22,504 nucleotides of DNA, taken from JBBSEZ01 sp038239195 (GTDB lineage: Bacteria; Planctomycetota; Planctomycetia; Gemmatales; Gemmataceae). Position 1 is the stretch's first letter. Every line of letters starts with the position of its first letter. The translations under genes were made by a program, and so were the position numbers. Shown here piece after piece: positions 14,195 through 21,543 of the stretch. The stretch spans positions 1 through 22,504 of the forward strand of contig JBBSEZ010000127.1 in the NCBI GenBank assembly GCA_038239195.1, read 5' to 3'. The notes under the pieces were generated by a model. That model did not search any database. It was not told the origin of the DNA and saw only the letters and a program-made list of their open reading frames with translations.

Positions 14195-15363
14195 AGGCAA
14201 TCTCCCGCCGAGCTCTGCTCCTCGCAGTCTTCGCCCTCCTCGCGGCCGGCGGTATCGGCCTCGCGGTCTGGCTGAAGCAGAAGCAAAGGCCGCCCGACGT
14301 GACGGTCGGGCTGCTCTTCTCCGGCACGGGCCCCGCAGCACCGTACGGCAAGAAAGCCGAGGAAGGGGCCCTCCTGGCCATCGAGCAGTTTCTCCAGCGC
14401 CAGGGCGATGGCCCGGGGGCCCTACGCCTCCGCGTCGTTAGGGAGGACACCGCGTCATTGCCGCGCACGGCCGTCGCGGCGATGCAAAAGCTGGTGACTT
14501 CGGATGGCGTCGCCGTGGTCCTGGGCCCGGAGTCCAGTTCGTTGGCCCTGGCGTGCGCGCCCCTGGCCAAGGACCGCGAAGTCGTGCTGTTCGCCCCCAC
14601 GATTGCCGCCGACACGTTCTCCACCCGGGACGGGTATACGTTCCGGAACTGGCCTTCCGCGCACGCTCTGGCGAGCCGCATGGCCGAAGTCGCCTACCGG
14701 CAGCTCGGCTATCGCCGCGTCGGCGTACTGAACGTACAGAACGACATGGGCGAGTCCTATCAACGAGCGTTCGTCGCGCGCTTCAAGGAGCTCGGCGGGG
14801 TGGTCCCTTTGAACGAGAGTTACGGGTTGACCGCGACTGATTTTCGCGCGCGCTTGGGGTCGTTCCAGGACCGCAAACTCGATGCCCTCTATGTCGTCGG
14901 GCAGGCCGAGATGGGGCTGCTGCTCAAGCAGAAAGCCGAGATGGGCATCTCGCTCCCGGTCCTTTCCGGGATCGGCGTCGAGGACGCGAAGGTGGTCGAG
15001 GTGGCTGGCCGCTGGGCGGACGGCATCCTTTACACGGCCCCCATCTACGACACCGCGCCGGGCAGCAAGGGCGCCGCCTTTGAGGCGGCGTACTCCGAGC
15101 GATTCGGTCATCCCGCCGACATCTTCGCCGCGACCTCTTACGACGCGGCCAACCTCGTGCTGGCGACCATCGCGGCCGGCGCCCGCGATGCCGCGACGAT
15201 TCGGGACAAGCTGTTCGAAGTGAAAGATTACCCTGGCGTGACGGGCAAGATCGCCATCGACCCCAACGGGAACGCGGTCAAGGAGGTCGGGTTGAAGAAG
15301 ATCGTCAAGGGGCGCCCCCAGTTACTGAACGCCAGGCTCGAGCCGGTCAACCCCGGGCGCTGA
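14191..15363 (+). CDS. livK: ABC importer substrate-binding protein (LivK/HAAT family)
   Basis: This is a 390-residue type-1 periplasmic-binding-fold protein of the branched-chain amino acid (HAAT) group. Residues 1-27 contain MKAISRRALLLAVFALLAAG and further hydrophobic residues, followed by a Lys/Arg-rich stretch; no lipobox Cys is present, so it may remain anchored by an uncleaved helix or be cleaved by signal peptidase I. TVGLLFSGTGPAAPYGKKAE is the characteristic first strand and ligand loop. LGPESSSLALACAPLAKDRE, YRRVGVLNVQNDMGESY and IFAATSYDAANLVLATIAAG are further family hallmarks. The family also includes urea and aromatic-compound binders, so the ligand is not settled. The start overlaps the previous stop at ATGA, and the LivH gene follows after 29 bases. 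Confidence 0.92.
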   Translation: MKAISRRALLLAVFALLAAGGIGLAVWLKQKQRPPDVTVGLLFSGTGPAAPYGKKAEEGALLAIEQFLQRQGDGPGALRLRVVREDTASLPRTAVAAMQKLVTSDGVAVVLGPESSSLALACAPLAKDREVVLFAPTIAADTFSTRDGYTFRNWPSAHALASRMAEVAYRQLGYRRVGVLNVQNDMGESYQRAFVARFKELGGVVPLNESYGLTATDFRARLGSFQDRKLDALYVVGQAEMGLLLKQKAEMGISLPVLSGIGVEDAKVVEVAGRWADGILYTAPIYDTAPGSKGAAFEAAYSERFGHPADIFAATSYDAANLVLATIAAGARDAATIRDKLFEVKDYPGVTGKIAIDPNGNAVKEVGLKKIVKGRPQLLNARLEPVNPGR

Positions 15364-15392
15364 GAACGCCCTCCCTCGAAGGGGGAAGTGGC

Positions 15393-16277
15393 ATGTGGGG
15401 ACAATTGCTCGCCAACGGGATCGTGGCCGGCCTGCTGTACGGGTTGATCGCGCAGGCCCTGACCATCGCCTACCGGCTCGACGGGTTCTTCAACTTTGCG
15501 CACGCCGCCTTGATGACAGTGCCCGCTTACCTGACCTGGGCCCTGGCAGGGCGGGCGGGCTGGCCCCTGCCTTTAGCCGCCGCTGCCGCCGTTCTGGCCG
15601 CCGTCGCGCTCAACCTCGCCCTCGAAGGGCTGGTCTTCCACTCCTTGCGGCAGCGTCGGGCCCCTCCCGCCGTCCTTCTGCTGGCGTCCCTCGGGATTGC
15701 CATCGTCGCCCAGAACATCGTTGCGATGGCTGCGGGAGACGAGATCCAAACACTCGGCCAACTCCCCGAACGGGCCTCCGAACCGCCCCGGCACGTGCTG
15801 GGCGTTCACCTCGCGCTGCCGCAGCGTGCGATCGTCCTGGCCCACGTCGTCCTGGTGGGCGCCCTCGCCGCCCTGCTCCGCACCCGCCTCGGTCTACAAC
15901 TCCGCGCCTTGGCCGACGCCCCCTCTCTCGCGGTGGTGGTGGGGGTGAACGTGGCCCGCGCCCGCCTTGCCGCGACCAGTGCGGCGGCGGTCTTCGCGGC
16001 CGCAGCGGGCATCCTCCTCGCCTGGGACCGGGCCCTCAGCCCGTCGCTCGGTTTCGACGTCCTCTTACTGGGGATCGTGGCGGCGATCGCCGGCGGCACG
16101 TCCTGGCCCCGCGGGGCGACGGCGGGCGGAATCCTGGTCGGCCTGGCGGAGTCCCTGGCCATGGGGTGGCTGCCCGGGTCCTGGTCGAGGACGACCACGG
16201 CTGCGATCCTGCTGGTGCTGTTGTTCTGCGGCCCCCGAGGCGCGCTGGGGACGCGGGCCCTTGCGGAGGATCGCTGA
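15393..16277 (+). CDS. livH: ABC importer inner-membrane permease, LivH family
   Basis: This is a 294-residue integral membrane protein of the branched-chain amino acid permease family, forming one half of the transport channel in the inner membrane. It starts NGIVAGLLYGLIAQALTIAY, close to the conserved LivH N-terminus, followed by DGFFNFAHAALMTVPAYLTW, the family's FNFAHG-like motif with Ala for Gly. Several hydrophobic spans follow. LGLQLRALADAPSLAVVVGV and the later LLLGIVAAIAGGTSWPRG correspond to the conserved cytoplasmic coupling loop and C-terminal GG region. Length is normal. A purine-rich GGGGGAAG precedes ATG 15393. Its stop is three bases before the LivM-LivG start, indicating a shared transcript. 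Confidence 0.92.
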   Translation: MWGQLLANGIVAGLLYGLIAQALTIAYRLDGFFNFAHAALMTVPAYLTWALAGRAGWPLPLAAAAAVLAAVALNLALEGLVFHSLRQRRAPPAVLLLASLGIAIVAQNIVAMAAGDEIQTLGQLPERASEPPRHVLGVHLALPQRAIVLAHVVLVGALAALLRTRLGLQLRALADAPSLAVVVGVNVARARLAATSAAAVFAAAAGILLAWDRALSPSLGFDVLLLGIVAAIAGGTSWPRGATAGGILVGLAESLAMGWLPGSWSRTTTAAILLVLLFCGPRGALGTRALAEDR

Positions 16278-16280
16278 GCC

Positions 16281-17978
16281 GTGGACTACCTGTTCTACCT
16301 GGCAAGCCTGGTGGGGATCTTCGCGATCCTGGGGGCGTCGCTCGACCTCCTGGTGGGACACACGGGTCTCTTCTCCCTGGCCCACGCCGCTTTCCTGGGG
16401 CTGGGGGCTTATGCGGCCGCCCTGCTCGGCCTTCGCCTTGGCGTGCCCTTCTTGCCGGCCGTCTTGCTCGGGGCTTGCCTCGCCGCGCTCGCATCGCTCG
16501 TCGTCTCCCTCGCCGCCTGGCGCCTCCGCGGCGAGGCACTGGTCCTGGCCACGTTCGGGGCACAGATGCTGTTCAGCGATGCCGCCGAAAATTGGGTGTC
16601 CCTGACCCGGGGCCCGCTGGGCCTTCCCAACGTCCCGCGGCCAACCTTGTTCGGCCACGTGCTTGCGTCTTCCGGGGAGTTGGCCCTCCTCGTGGGCGCC
16701 GTCGCCGCCGGTGCCTGGCTCGTGACGGTGCGCCTGACGTCGGCCCCTTACGGGCGCGTGTTGCACGCCCTCCGCGAAGATGAGACGTTCGCTTCCGTGC
16801 TGGGGAAGGACGTCCGCAGGATGAAGGCGTCCGTTCTGGCCGTCTCCTGCTTCCTCGCCGGGCTTGCCGGGGGCCTGTACGCCCACCTGCTGCGCTTCAT
16901 CGACCCGTCCAGCTTCACGGTCCAGGAGTCCGTGCTTGTCCTCGCGACAATCATCATCGGGGGCGCGGGGACGCGCGCCGGCCCGATCGCCGGCGCCGCC
17001 CTTCTCGTGCTGTTGCCCGAGGGCCTCCGCTTCGTCGGCATCACCGGCCCGCTGGCCGCGAACCTGAAACAGACCATTTACGGGGCCCTCCTTGTGATCG
17101 TGGTGCTGTTCCGGCCGGAAGGGCTCCTTGCCCTTCCGGCCGGCCGGCAGCGAGCCCTCCCGGAAGGGCCGGGCGACGCGGGAGGCCCCCCCGAGCCTCC
17201 CGAGTTGCTCCCGGGACCGGACGGGGCCACAGGCCAGCCCCTCGTTTGCGAAAATCTCACCAAGCGCTTCGGTGGCGTCGCCGCTGTTGCCGAGTTGACT
17301 TTGCGACTGCCGCCGCGAGGCGCGGTCGCGATCGTCGGCCCCAACGGCGCCGGCAAAACCACCCTCCTGAGCCTGATCGCCGGCTTGCTCCTTCCGGACG
17401 ACGGCCGCATTTTTCTCGGCGGGCAAGACCTGACAGTGCTCTCGATTCAGGAGCGGGCGCGTCGGGGGTTGGCGCGCACGTTTCAAGAGCCGAGGCTGAT
17501 CCGTCGTCTGACGGCCCTGGAGCACGTGTGGCTGGCGCGCCCGGACCAGCGCGGCGAGCGGCTGTTACCGGCCCTGTTCGGCACGGACCGTCGGCGCCGG
17601 GTGGCCGATCTCCAGGCGTGCGAACGGGGGCTCCGGAAGGTCGGGTTGTCCCGGGTGAGCGGGCAGCGGGTGGGGGAGTTGTCGTACGGGCAGCAGAAAC
17701 TTTTGGCGCTGGCCTGTGCCCTGGCGACCGGGGCGGGCACGCTCCTTCTGGACGAGCCGACGGCCGGCGTCCAGCCTGCCACCAAGGCCCAGATCGTCGC
17801 CCTGCTGCGCGCTTTGAAACAAGAGGGCAAGCTCGTCGTTTTCGTCGAACACGACCTGTCGGTCGTCCGTCAACTCGCCGACCTGCTCATCGTCATGGCC
17901 AAGGGGCGCGTCCTGGCCACAGGCGCCCCGGACGAAGTGTTGCAGCGGCCGATCGTCCACGAGGCCTACCTTGACTGA
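16281..17978 (+). CDS. livM-livG: LivM-LivG fusion: ABC importer permease joined to ATPase
   Basis: This is a 565-residue single chain combining two normally separate transporter subunits. Residues 1-283 are a LivM-type permease: LDLLVGHTGLFSLAHAAFLG, NWVSLTRGPLGLPNVPRP, RALREDE-like ALREDETFASVLG, and IIIGGAGTRAGPIAGAA. A Pro/Gly/Glu-rich linker (about 284-318) leads to a LivG-type ATPase with Walker A GPNGAGKTT (353-361), Q-loop Gln402, signature LSYGQ (467-471), Walker B LLLDE (488-492) and switch His524 in FVEHD. All catalytic residues are present. The start is GTG 16281, three bases after the LivH stop. No stop or frameshift separates the halves. The chain is expected to pair with LivH and LivF to form the complete importer; fused LivM-LivG chains are known in some bacteria. 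Confidence 0.93.
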   Translation: MDYLFYLASLVGIFAILGASLDLLVGHTGLFSLAHAAFLGLGAYAAALLGLRLGVPFLPAVLLGACLAALASLVVSLAAWRLRGEALVLATFGAQMLFSDAAENWVSLTRGPLGLPNVPRPTLFGHVLASSGELALLVGAVAAGAWLVTVRLTSAPYGRVLHALREDETFASVLGKDVRRMKASVLAVSCFLAGLAGGLYAHLLRFIDPSSFTVQESVLVLATIIIGGAGTRAGPIAGAALLVLLPEGLRFVGITGPLAANLKQTIYGALLVIVVLFRPEGLLALPAGRQRALPEGPGDAGGPPEPPELLPGPDGATGQPLVCENLTKRFGGVAAVAELTLRLPPRGAVAIVGPNGAGKTTLLSLIAGLLLPDDGRIFLGGQDLTVLSIQERARRGLARTFQEPRLIRRLTALEHVWLARPDQRGERLLPALFGTDRRRRVADLQACERGLRKVGLSRVSGQRVGELSYGQQKLLALACALATGAGTLLLDEPTAGVQPATKAQIVALLRALKQEGKLVVFVEHDLSVVRQLADLLIVMAKGRVLATGAPDEVLQRPIVHEAYLD

Positions 17979-18735
17979 CCACCCTTCCCGCGCTGTCGCG
18001 AAGCCTCTTCCCAAAGAGACGTTGCTCTCGGCACGGGGGCTCGTCGCCGGCTACAACGGCCGGGCGGTTTTGCACGACGTCGGCCTGGAAGTACGCGCAG
18101 GCGACGTCGTCGCGGTCCTGGGCCCGAACGGCTCCGGCAAGTCCACCCTGCTTCGCGCGCTCGTGGGCATCGTCCCGCTTCAGGGCGGCGAGGTTTTTTT
18201 CGCGGGCAGCCCGGCGCGTCCCCTCTCCCCGCGAAGCGCCCTCCAGGCAGGTGTGGCATTCGTGCCCCAGGGGGGCCAGGTCTTCGCCGACCTCACGGTC
18301 CGCGAAAACCTCGAAGTGGCGGGGTCTACGATCTCCTCGCGCGAAACGCTCCGCCATGCGGAGCAAGCGGTGCTCGACCTCTTCCCCGAACTATCGCCCT
18401 TTCTGTCGAGAAGGGCCGGGCCCCTGTCTGGAGGGGAGAAACAACTCCTGTGCCTGGCCATGGGGCTCTTGACCCGACCGCGGCTGCTGCTGCTGGACGA
18501 GCCGTCGCTCGGGCTGGCCCCCGCGCTGTTCCGAGCCGTTCTGGGGCGACTGCGGAAAGTTTTTCAAGAACGGGGCACCTCGTGCCTTCTCGTCGAGCAC
18601 CGGGTGCGCGAGGTGCTCGACGTAGCCACGGAGGTCGTCGTCCTGGTCAACGGCGCCGTGGCGCATGCCGGCCCCGCCGCAGCGCTGGAGGAACGCCAAC
18701 TCATCGATCTATTCTTCGCGAGGGGCCCCCGATAA
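17971..18735 (+). CDS. livF: ABC importer ATPase, LivF family
   Basis: This is a 254-residue ATPase of the LivF type, the second nucleotide-binding subunit of the importer. It has Walker A GPNGSGKST (51-59), Q-loop Gln100 (FVPQGGQVFADLTVRENL), signature LSGGE (152-156), Walker B LLLLDE (172-177) with the LivF-typical EPSLGLAP, and switch His210 (LVEHRV). The start is TTG 17971, which overlaps the end of the LivM-LivG gene by eight bases; this overlap supports translational coupling. The first 16 or so residues before LLSARGLVAGYNG are longer than usual. A later start is possible but none is clearly better. The gene closes the operon and converges with the DUF1501 gene, with only 16 bases between stops. 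Confidence 0.93.
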   Translation: MTDHPSRAVAKPLPKETLLSARGLVAGYNGRAVLHDVGLEVRAGDVVAVLGPNGSGKSTLLRALVGIVPLQGGEVFFAGSPARPLSPRSALQAGVAFVPQGGQVFADLTVRENLEVAGSTISSRETLRHAEQAVLDLFPELSPFLSRRAGPLSGGEKQLLCLAMGLLTRPRLLLLDEPSLGLAPALFRAVLGRLRKVFQERGTSCLLVEHRVREVLDVATEVVVLVNGAVAHAGPAAALEERQLIDLFFARGPR

Positions 18736-18751
18736 CGGAGTGGAACGGGCT

Positions 18752-20128
18752 TCAATACAACTCCTCGATCGCCTTCCCATTCACCGCCACCCCGAGCGTC
18801 TGGCTCTGCTCGCTGGTGATGCCGATGGCCTGCTGCACCGTGGCCGCGACGTCGGCCGGGCTCAACGGCCGGTCGGCCGGGTGGGCCGCCCGGGCGTCGC
18901 TGGCGCCGACGACGCGCCCGCCGCGCGTTCCACCGCCGGCGATCAGGGCGCTATAACAGTGCTCCCAGTGATCTCGGCCCGCCTTGTCGTTGACCTTGGG
19001 GCTGCGGCCGAACTCGCCCATGACGATCACCAGCGTCGTCTTCAGCAGGCCGCGCCCGGACAGGTCTTCGAGCAGCGCCGAGAGCGCCTGGTCGAGCCAG
19101 GGGGCGTGGCGATCCTGCATGATCTGGAAGTTGCGGTAGTGGTGGTCCCAGCCGCCGTCGCCCGAGTCTTCCTCGGCCTCGACGTGGTCGCTCCAGTTGA
19201 CCTGCACGAACGGCACGCCCGCCTCGACCAGCCGGCGACCGAGCAAGCACGACTGCCCGAAGCGCGTCAGGCCGTAGCGGCGCTTCAGCCCGTCGGGCTC
19301 GCGGGCCAGGTCGAATGCCTTGCGCGCCGCCGGCGACGTGAGCATGGCGAACGCCTGCGATCGGTAATCGGTGAGGGCCCGACTGGCGCGCGCCTCGTCG
19401 CCGCGCCGTTCGAGCCGATCGAACGCCCGGACGAGGCCAGCGCGGTCGGCGAGGCGCTCGGGGGTGATGTTGGCAGGGAGTTGCAGGGCGGGGACCTGGG
19501 TGCCGTGCTCGGGGTCGTACTGGAGGCGGAAGGGATCGTAGAGCCCGCCGAGGGCACCGCCGCCTTCGCCGACGATGGGGCGCTTGCCCTGGTGGAGCTT
19601 GCCGCCGACGACCATGAACGGGGGGAGCTTGCCGACGCGGCCGGTTGCCGAGCGCACGCGGGCAACAACGCTGCCGGTGGTAGGGCGCGCCGAGCCTGGC
19701 AGCGGCAGGCCGTTGAGGCCGACCGCGCCGGCGGCGCTGCCCGTCAGGCCGATGGTGCCGGCCACGCCGTGGTCGTTGGAGGTCGTTCGCAGCGAGCGGA
19801 GGATGCTGAAGCGGTCGGCCTGTTTGGCGAGTTGCGGGAAGAGCTCGGCGAGGCGGGTGCCCGGGACGCGCGTGGGGATGCTGCTGAAGGGGCCACGGAA
19901 CTCGAGCGGGGCGGCCGGCTTGGGGTCCCAGGTATCGAGCTGGGCGGGCCCGCCCCACAGCCAGAGCAACAGGACGGAGCGAGCCGGGGCGGCCGCGGCG
20001 GGTTGCTGGCGAGCGCGCAGCAGGTCGGGGAGCGAGAGGCCCAGGACGGTGCTGGCCCCGATCTGGAGCAGGGCGCGGCGCGTGGGCCCCTGGCAGGTGC
20101 GCGTGCGGTGCTGGCCGAGCAGGAGCAT
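18752..20128 (-). CDS. Tat-exported DUF1501 protein
   Basis: This is a 458-residue member of the DUF1501 family, a sulfatase/alkaline-phosphatase-like fold very abundant in planctomycetes; its substrate is unknown. The N-terminus carries a Tat signal, PTRRALLQIGASTVLGLSLP, with Arg17-Arg18. Hallmarks include VLLLWLWGGPAQLDTWDPKP, SNDHG, GWDHHYRNFQIMQDRHAPWL, VIVMGEFGRSPKVNDKAGRD with HWEHCYS, and AGGGTRGGRVVGASD. The frame is open upstream to 20455, but ATG 20128 is chosen because GGAGG lies eight bases before it and the Tat motif follows. DUF1501 genes often neighbour DUF1549/DUF1553 and cytochrome genes; here those partners are about 12 kb away on the other strand. Confidence 0.93.
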   Translation of the reverse strand: MLLLGQHRTRTCQGPTRRALLQIGASTVLGLSLPDLLRARQQPAAAAPARSVLLLWLWGGPAQLDTWDPKPAAPLEFRGPFSSIPTRVPGTRLAELFPQLAKQADRFSILRSLRTTSNDHGVAGTIGLTGSAAGAVGLNGLPLPGSARPTTGSVVARVRSATGRVGKLPPFMVVGGKLHQGKRPIVGEGGGALGGLYDPFRLQYDPEHGTQVPALQLPANITPERLADRAGLVRAFDRLERRGDEARASRALTDYRSQAFAMLTSPAARKAFDLAREPDGLKRRYGLTRFGQSCLLGRRLVEAGVPFVQVNWSDHVEAEEDSGDGGWDHHYRNFQIMQDRHAPWLDQALSALLEDLSGRGLLKTTLVIVMGEFGRSPKVNDKAGRDHWEHCYSALIAGGGTRGGRVVGASDARAAHPADRPLSPADVAATVQQAIGITSEQSQTLGVAVNGKAIEELY

Positions 20129-20291
20129 CGTCAGGGCCTCCGGGGAGAGCGCCAGGGGACAGGGGGGATTGTAGCACAGGGCGGCAAAGGCGTCCCGAAG
20201 AAAGGCCCGGCGAAGAGGTTGGCGGTTGCGGCGCGCAGGGGCCGGGAAGGGGGCAAGCGCAAGAGGGCTCGAACTCATAACCTGGGGTTGA

Positions 20292-20338
20292 TCCAGAGCG
20301 GGCCCGGCGTGGAACAAGCCACACCGGGCCCGCCTGGA
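20292..20338 (-). terminator. Strong hairpin between the small secreted-protein gene and DUF1501
   Basis: GCGGGCCCGG (20298-20307) and CCGGGCCCGC (20324-20333) are perfect inverted repeats. After one mismatch, four more pairs continue to a six-base loop (20313-20318), and TCCAG/CTGGA extend the stem outward past a bulged A. It lies about 53 bases after the stop at 20391 on the minus strand. No U-run follows on either strand, so termination is inferred from stem strength and position. Confidence 0.5.
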
Positions 20339-20390
20339 GCGCTCTGGCCAGCGCTTCGAGGGAGCGTTTGGCATGGCGCTCCCACTGCCA

Positions 20391-21125
20391 TCAGTTGGGC
20401 AACTTCCGGGCGAGGCGCCGTTCGCGGCCCGCCTGGAGCGCCCGCAGCACGGCACTTGCCGCAGGATTGCCGTCCCGCAGGTCGCGGCGGATCAGACAGG
20501 CGTCCTGGAGGCCCAGGGCCCCGATCACCCAGTCGTGCGTTTGGCAGGGCTGGACCATCCAGCGGCCGAACAGGAGCGTGACGAGGTAGCTGGCCGGCTC
20601 GCCCCAGCCAGGGCTGGCGATCCGAAGCGGCGCCTCCTCGACCATGTCGCTCAGCGCGTGGATGCAGTTGCTGACGCGCCGCGAGGGCCAGCCCGAATCG
20701 ACCGCCTTGTAGCGTGCCGCCCCGCTCTGGAGGTGGGCGAACTGCTGCAGGGCCCGCAGGTAGAGCTCGCGCCGGACCTGGAAGGGCCCCCACATCGAGA
20801 CGCGCTCCCCCTCCGCCTGCACGAGGCGGATCGTCTCGTGCAGGCCGAAGTTGCGGCCCGGCTCGGGCAGCAGTCGCGCCGTCTGCACGGCGCCTGCCAC
20901 GGGGAGCCAGCTGATCGTGAACGCCTCGGCCCGGGGGGCGCCGGGGCAGTTGTCCGGCCAGGTCAGTCTGACGAAAGAGGCGAAACTGTGGGCGTACTTG
21001 GCGCGGTCGTTGATTGGCCGTTGAGAGCCGAAGACAACCACGTAGTAGGCCTCGCCGGCGTGGGCGCGGTTCCCGAACACGGCCAGGGCCAATGCTGCAA
21101 GGACTGGGGCACGAAGCACTCGCAT
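20391..21125 (-). CDS. Small secreted protein of unknown function
   Basis: This is a 244-residue exported protein with no recognised domain. Residues 1-23 form a signal peptide, MRVLRAPVLAALALAVFGNR, cleaved probably after AHA. The mature part starts GEAYYVVVFGSQRPINDRAK and contains FSASF-like aromatic stretches, a Trp-rich centre (MWGPFQVRRELYLRALQQFA), SNCIHALSDM and MVQPCQTHDW. The mature chain has four cysteines that could form disulfides. ATG 21125 is preceded by AAGGAGG with nine bases of spacing. It is 262 bases upstream of the DUF1501 gene on the same strand, but a hairpin separates them, so co-transcription is doubtful. It is divergent from the CsrA-receiver gene. Confidence 0.82.
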   Translation of the reverse strand: MRVLRAPVLAALALAVFGNRAHAGEAYYVVVFGSQRPINDRAKYAHSFASFVRLTWPDNCPGAPRAEAFTISWLPVAGAVQTARLLPEPGRNFGLHETIRLVQAEGERVSMWGPFQVRRELYLRALQQFAHLQSGAARYKAVDSGWPSRRVSNCIHALSDMVEEAPLRIASPGWGEPASYLVTLLFGRWMVQPCQTHDWVIGALGLQDACLIRRDLRDGNPAASAVLRALQAGRERRLARKLPN

Positions 21126-21293
21126 GTCAACAGGCCTCCTTCACTAGTGCCGAGTAACTCTTGCCGACGTCCGGGCGGCCGGCAAGCGGCGGGGCACAAC
21201 CGCGGGATGCGGGGATGGGCTGGCTGACCGGCCAGTGGGGTTGCGCCAGCGCGCCCGACGGCCGGACCACCATGGGGCCCGAAAAAATTGCTC

Positions 21294-21322
21294 TTGACCA
21301 GCCGGAAGGGATGTTTTACAAG
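21294..21322 (+). promoter_or_regulatory. Putative sigma-70-type promoter for the CsrA-receiver gene
   Basis: TTGACC (21294-21299) and TACAAG (21317-21322) are separated by exactly 17 bases. The -35 matches five of six consensus positions and the -10 matches four of six. A transcript starting near 21329 would have a leader of about 215 bases. Confidence 0.45.
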
Positions 21323-21526
21323 TTAGCTACCTCAAAGAGCGCGGCATGGAAGCCGGGCGCCTCCCTCCCAGGAGAGGCAGCGCTTCCTCCTTCCAGCAAC
21401 CTCTTTTTCTCCCACCCTCGCGCTTCCATCGCGGGCCCAGCGCAGGGCCGAGTTGTTTCCTGTTTCCCATGGGAGGCCCGCTCAAAATCGAGCGCCTACC
21501 TCGACCCACCGACCAAGGTTGTCACC

Positions 21527-21535
21527 AGGAAAGGA
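21527..21535 (+). promoter_or_regulatory. Ribosome binding site with two GGA motifs, possible CsrA autoregulatory site
   Basis: AGGAAAGGA ends eight bases before ATG 21544 and fixes the start of the CsrA-receiver gene. It contains two GGA trinucleotides, the core of known CsrA binding sites, overlapping the ribosome site. Further GGA motifs lie at 21348, 21371 and 21472. Confidence 0.5.
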
Positions 21536-21543
21536 CACCTGCC

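Larger units (their letters stand above)
21126..21543 (+). other. 418-base intergenic region between divergent genes; long csrA-type leader
   Basis: No coding sequence is supported here. The left part holds the ribosome site of the minus-strand gene and a 7-base inverted repeat (CTTGCCG 21160-21166, CGGCAAG 21180-21186). The right part contains a plus-strand promoter candidate and a leader of about 215 bases with a weak hairpin (AGGAG...CTCCT, about 21370-21391) followed by a pyrimidine tract, five GGA motifs and a 10-base palindrome TCCCATGGGA (21465-21474). Confidence 0.5.

Noticed and set aside
16065..17525. A 486-codon open frame on the minus strand opposite the permease genes.
   Set aside because: It lies across LivH and the LivM-LivG fusion, whose family motifs are unmistakable.
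18665..20581. A 638-codon open frame on the plus strand opposite the DUF1501 gene.
   Set aside because: The minus strand encodes a clear DUF1501 protein with Tat signal and ribosome site; the plus frame has Arg/Gly/Ala-rich low-information sequence.
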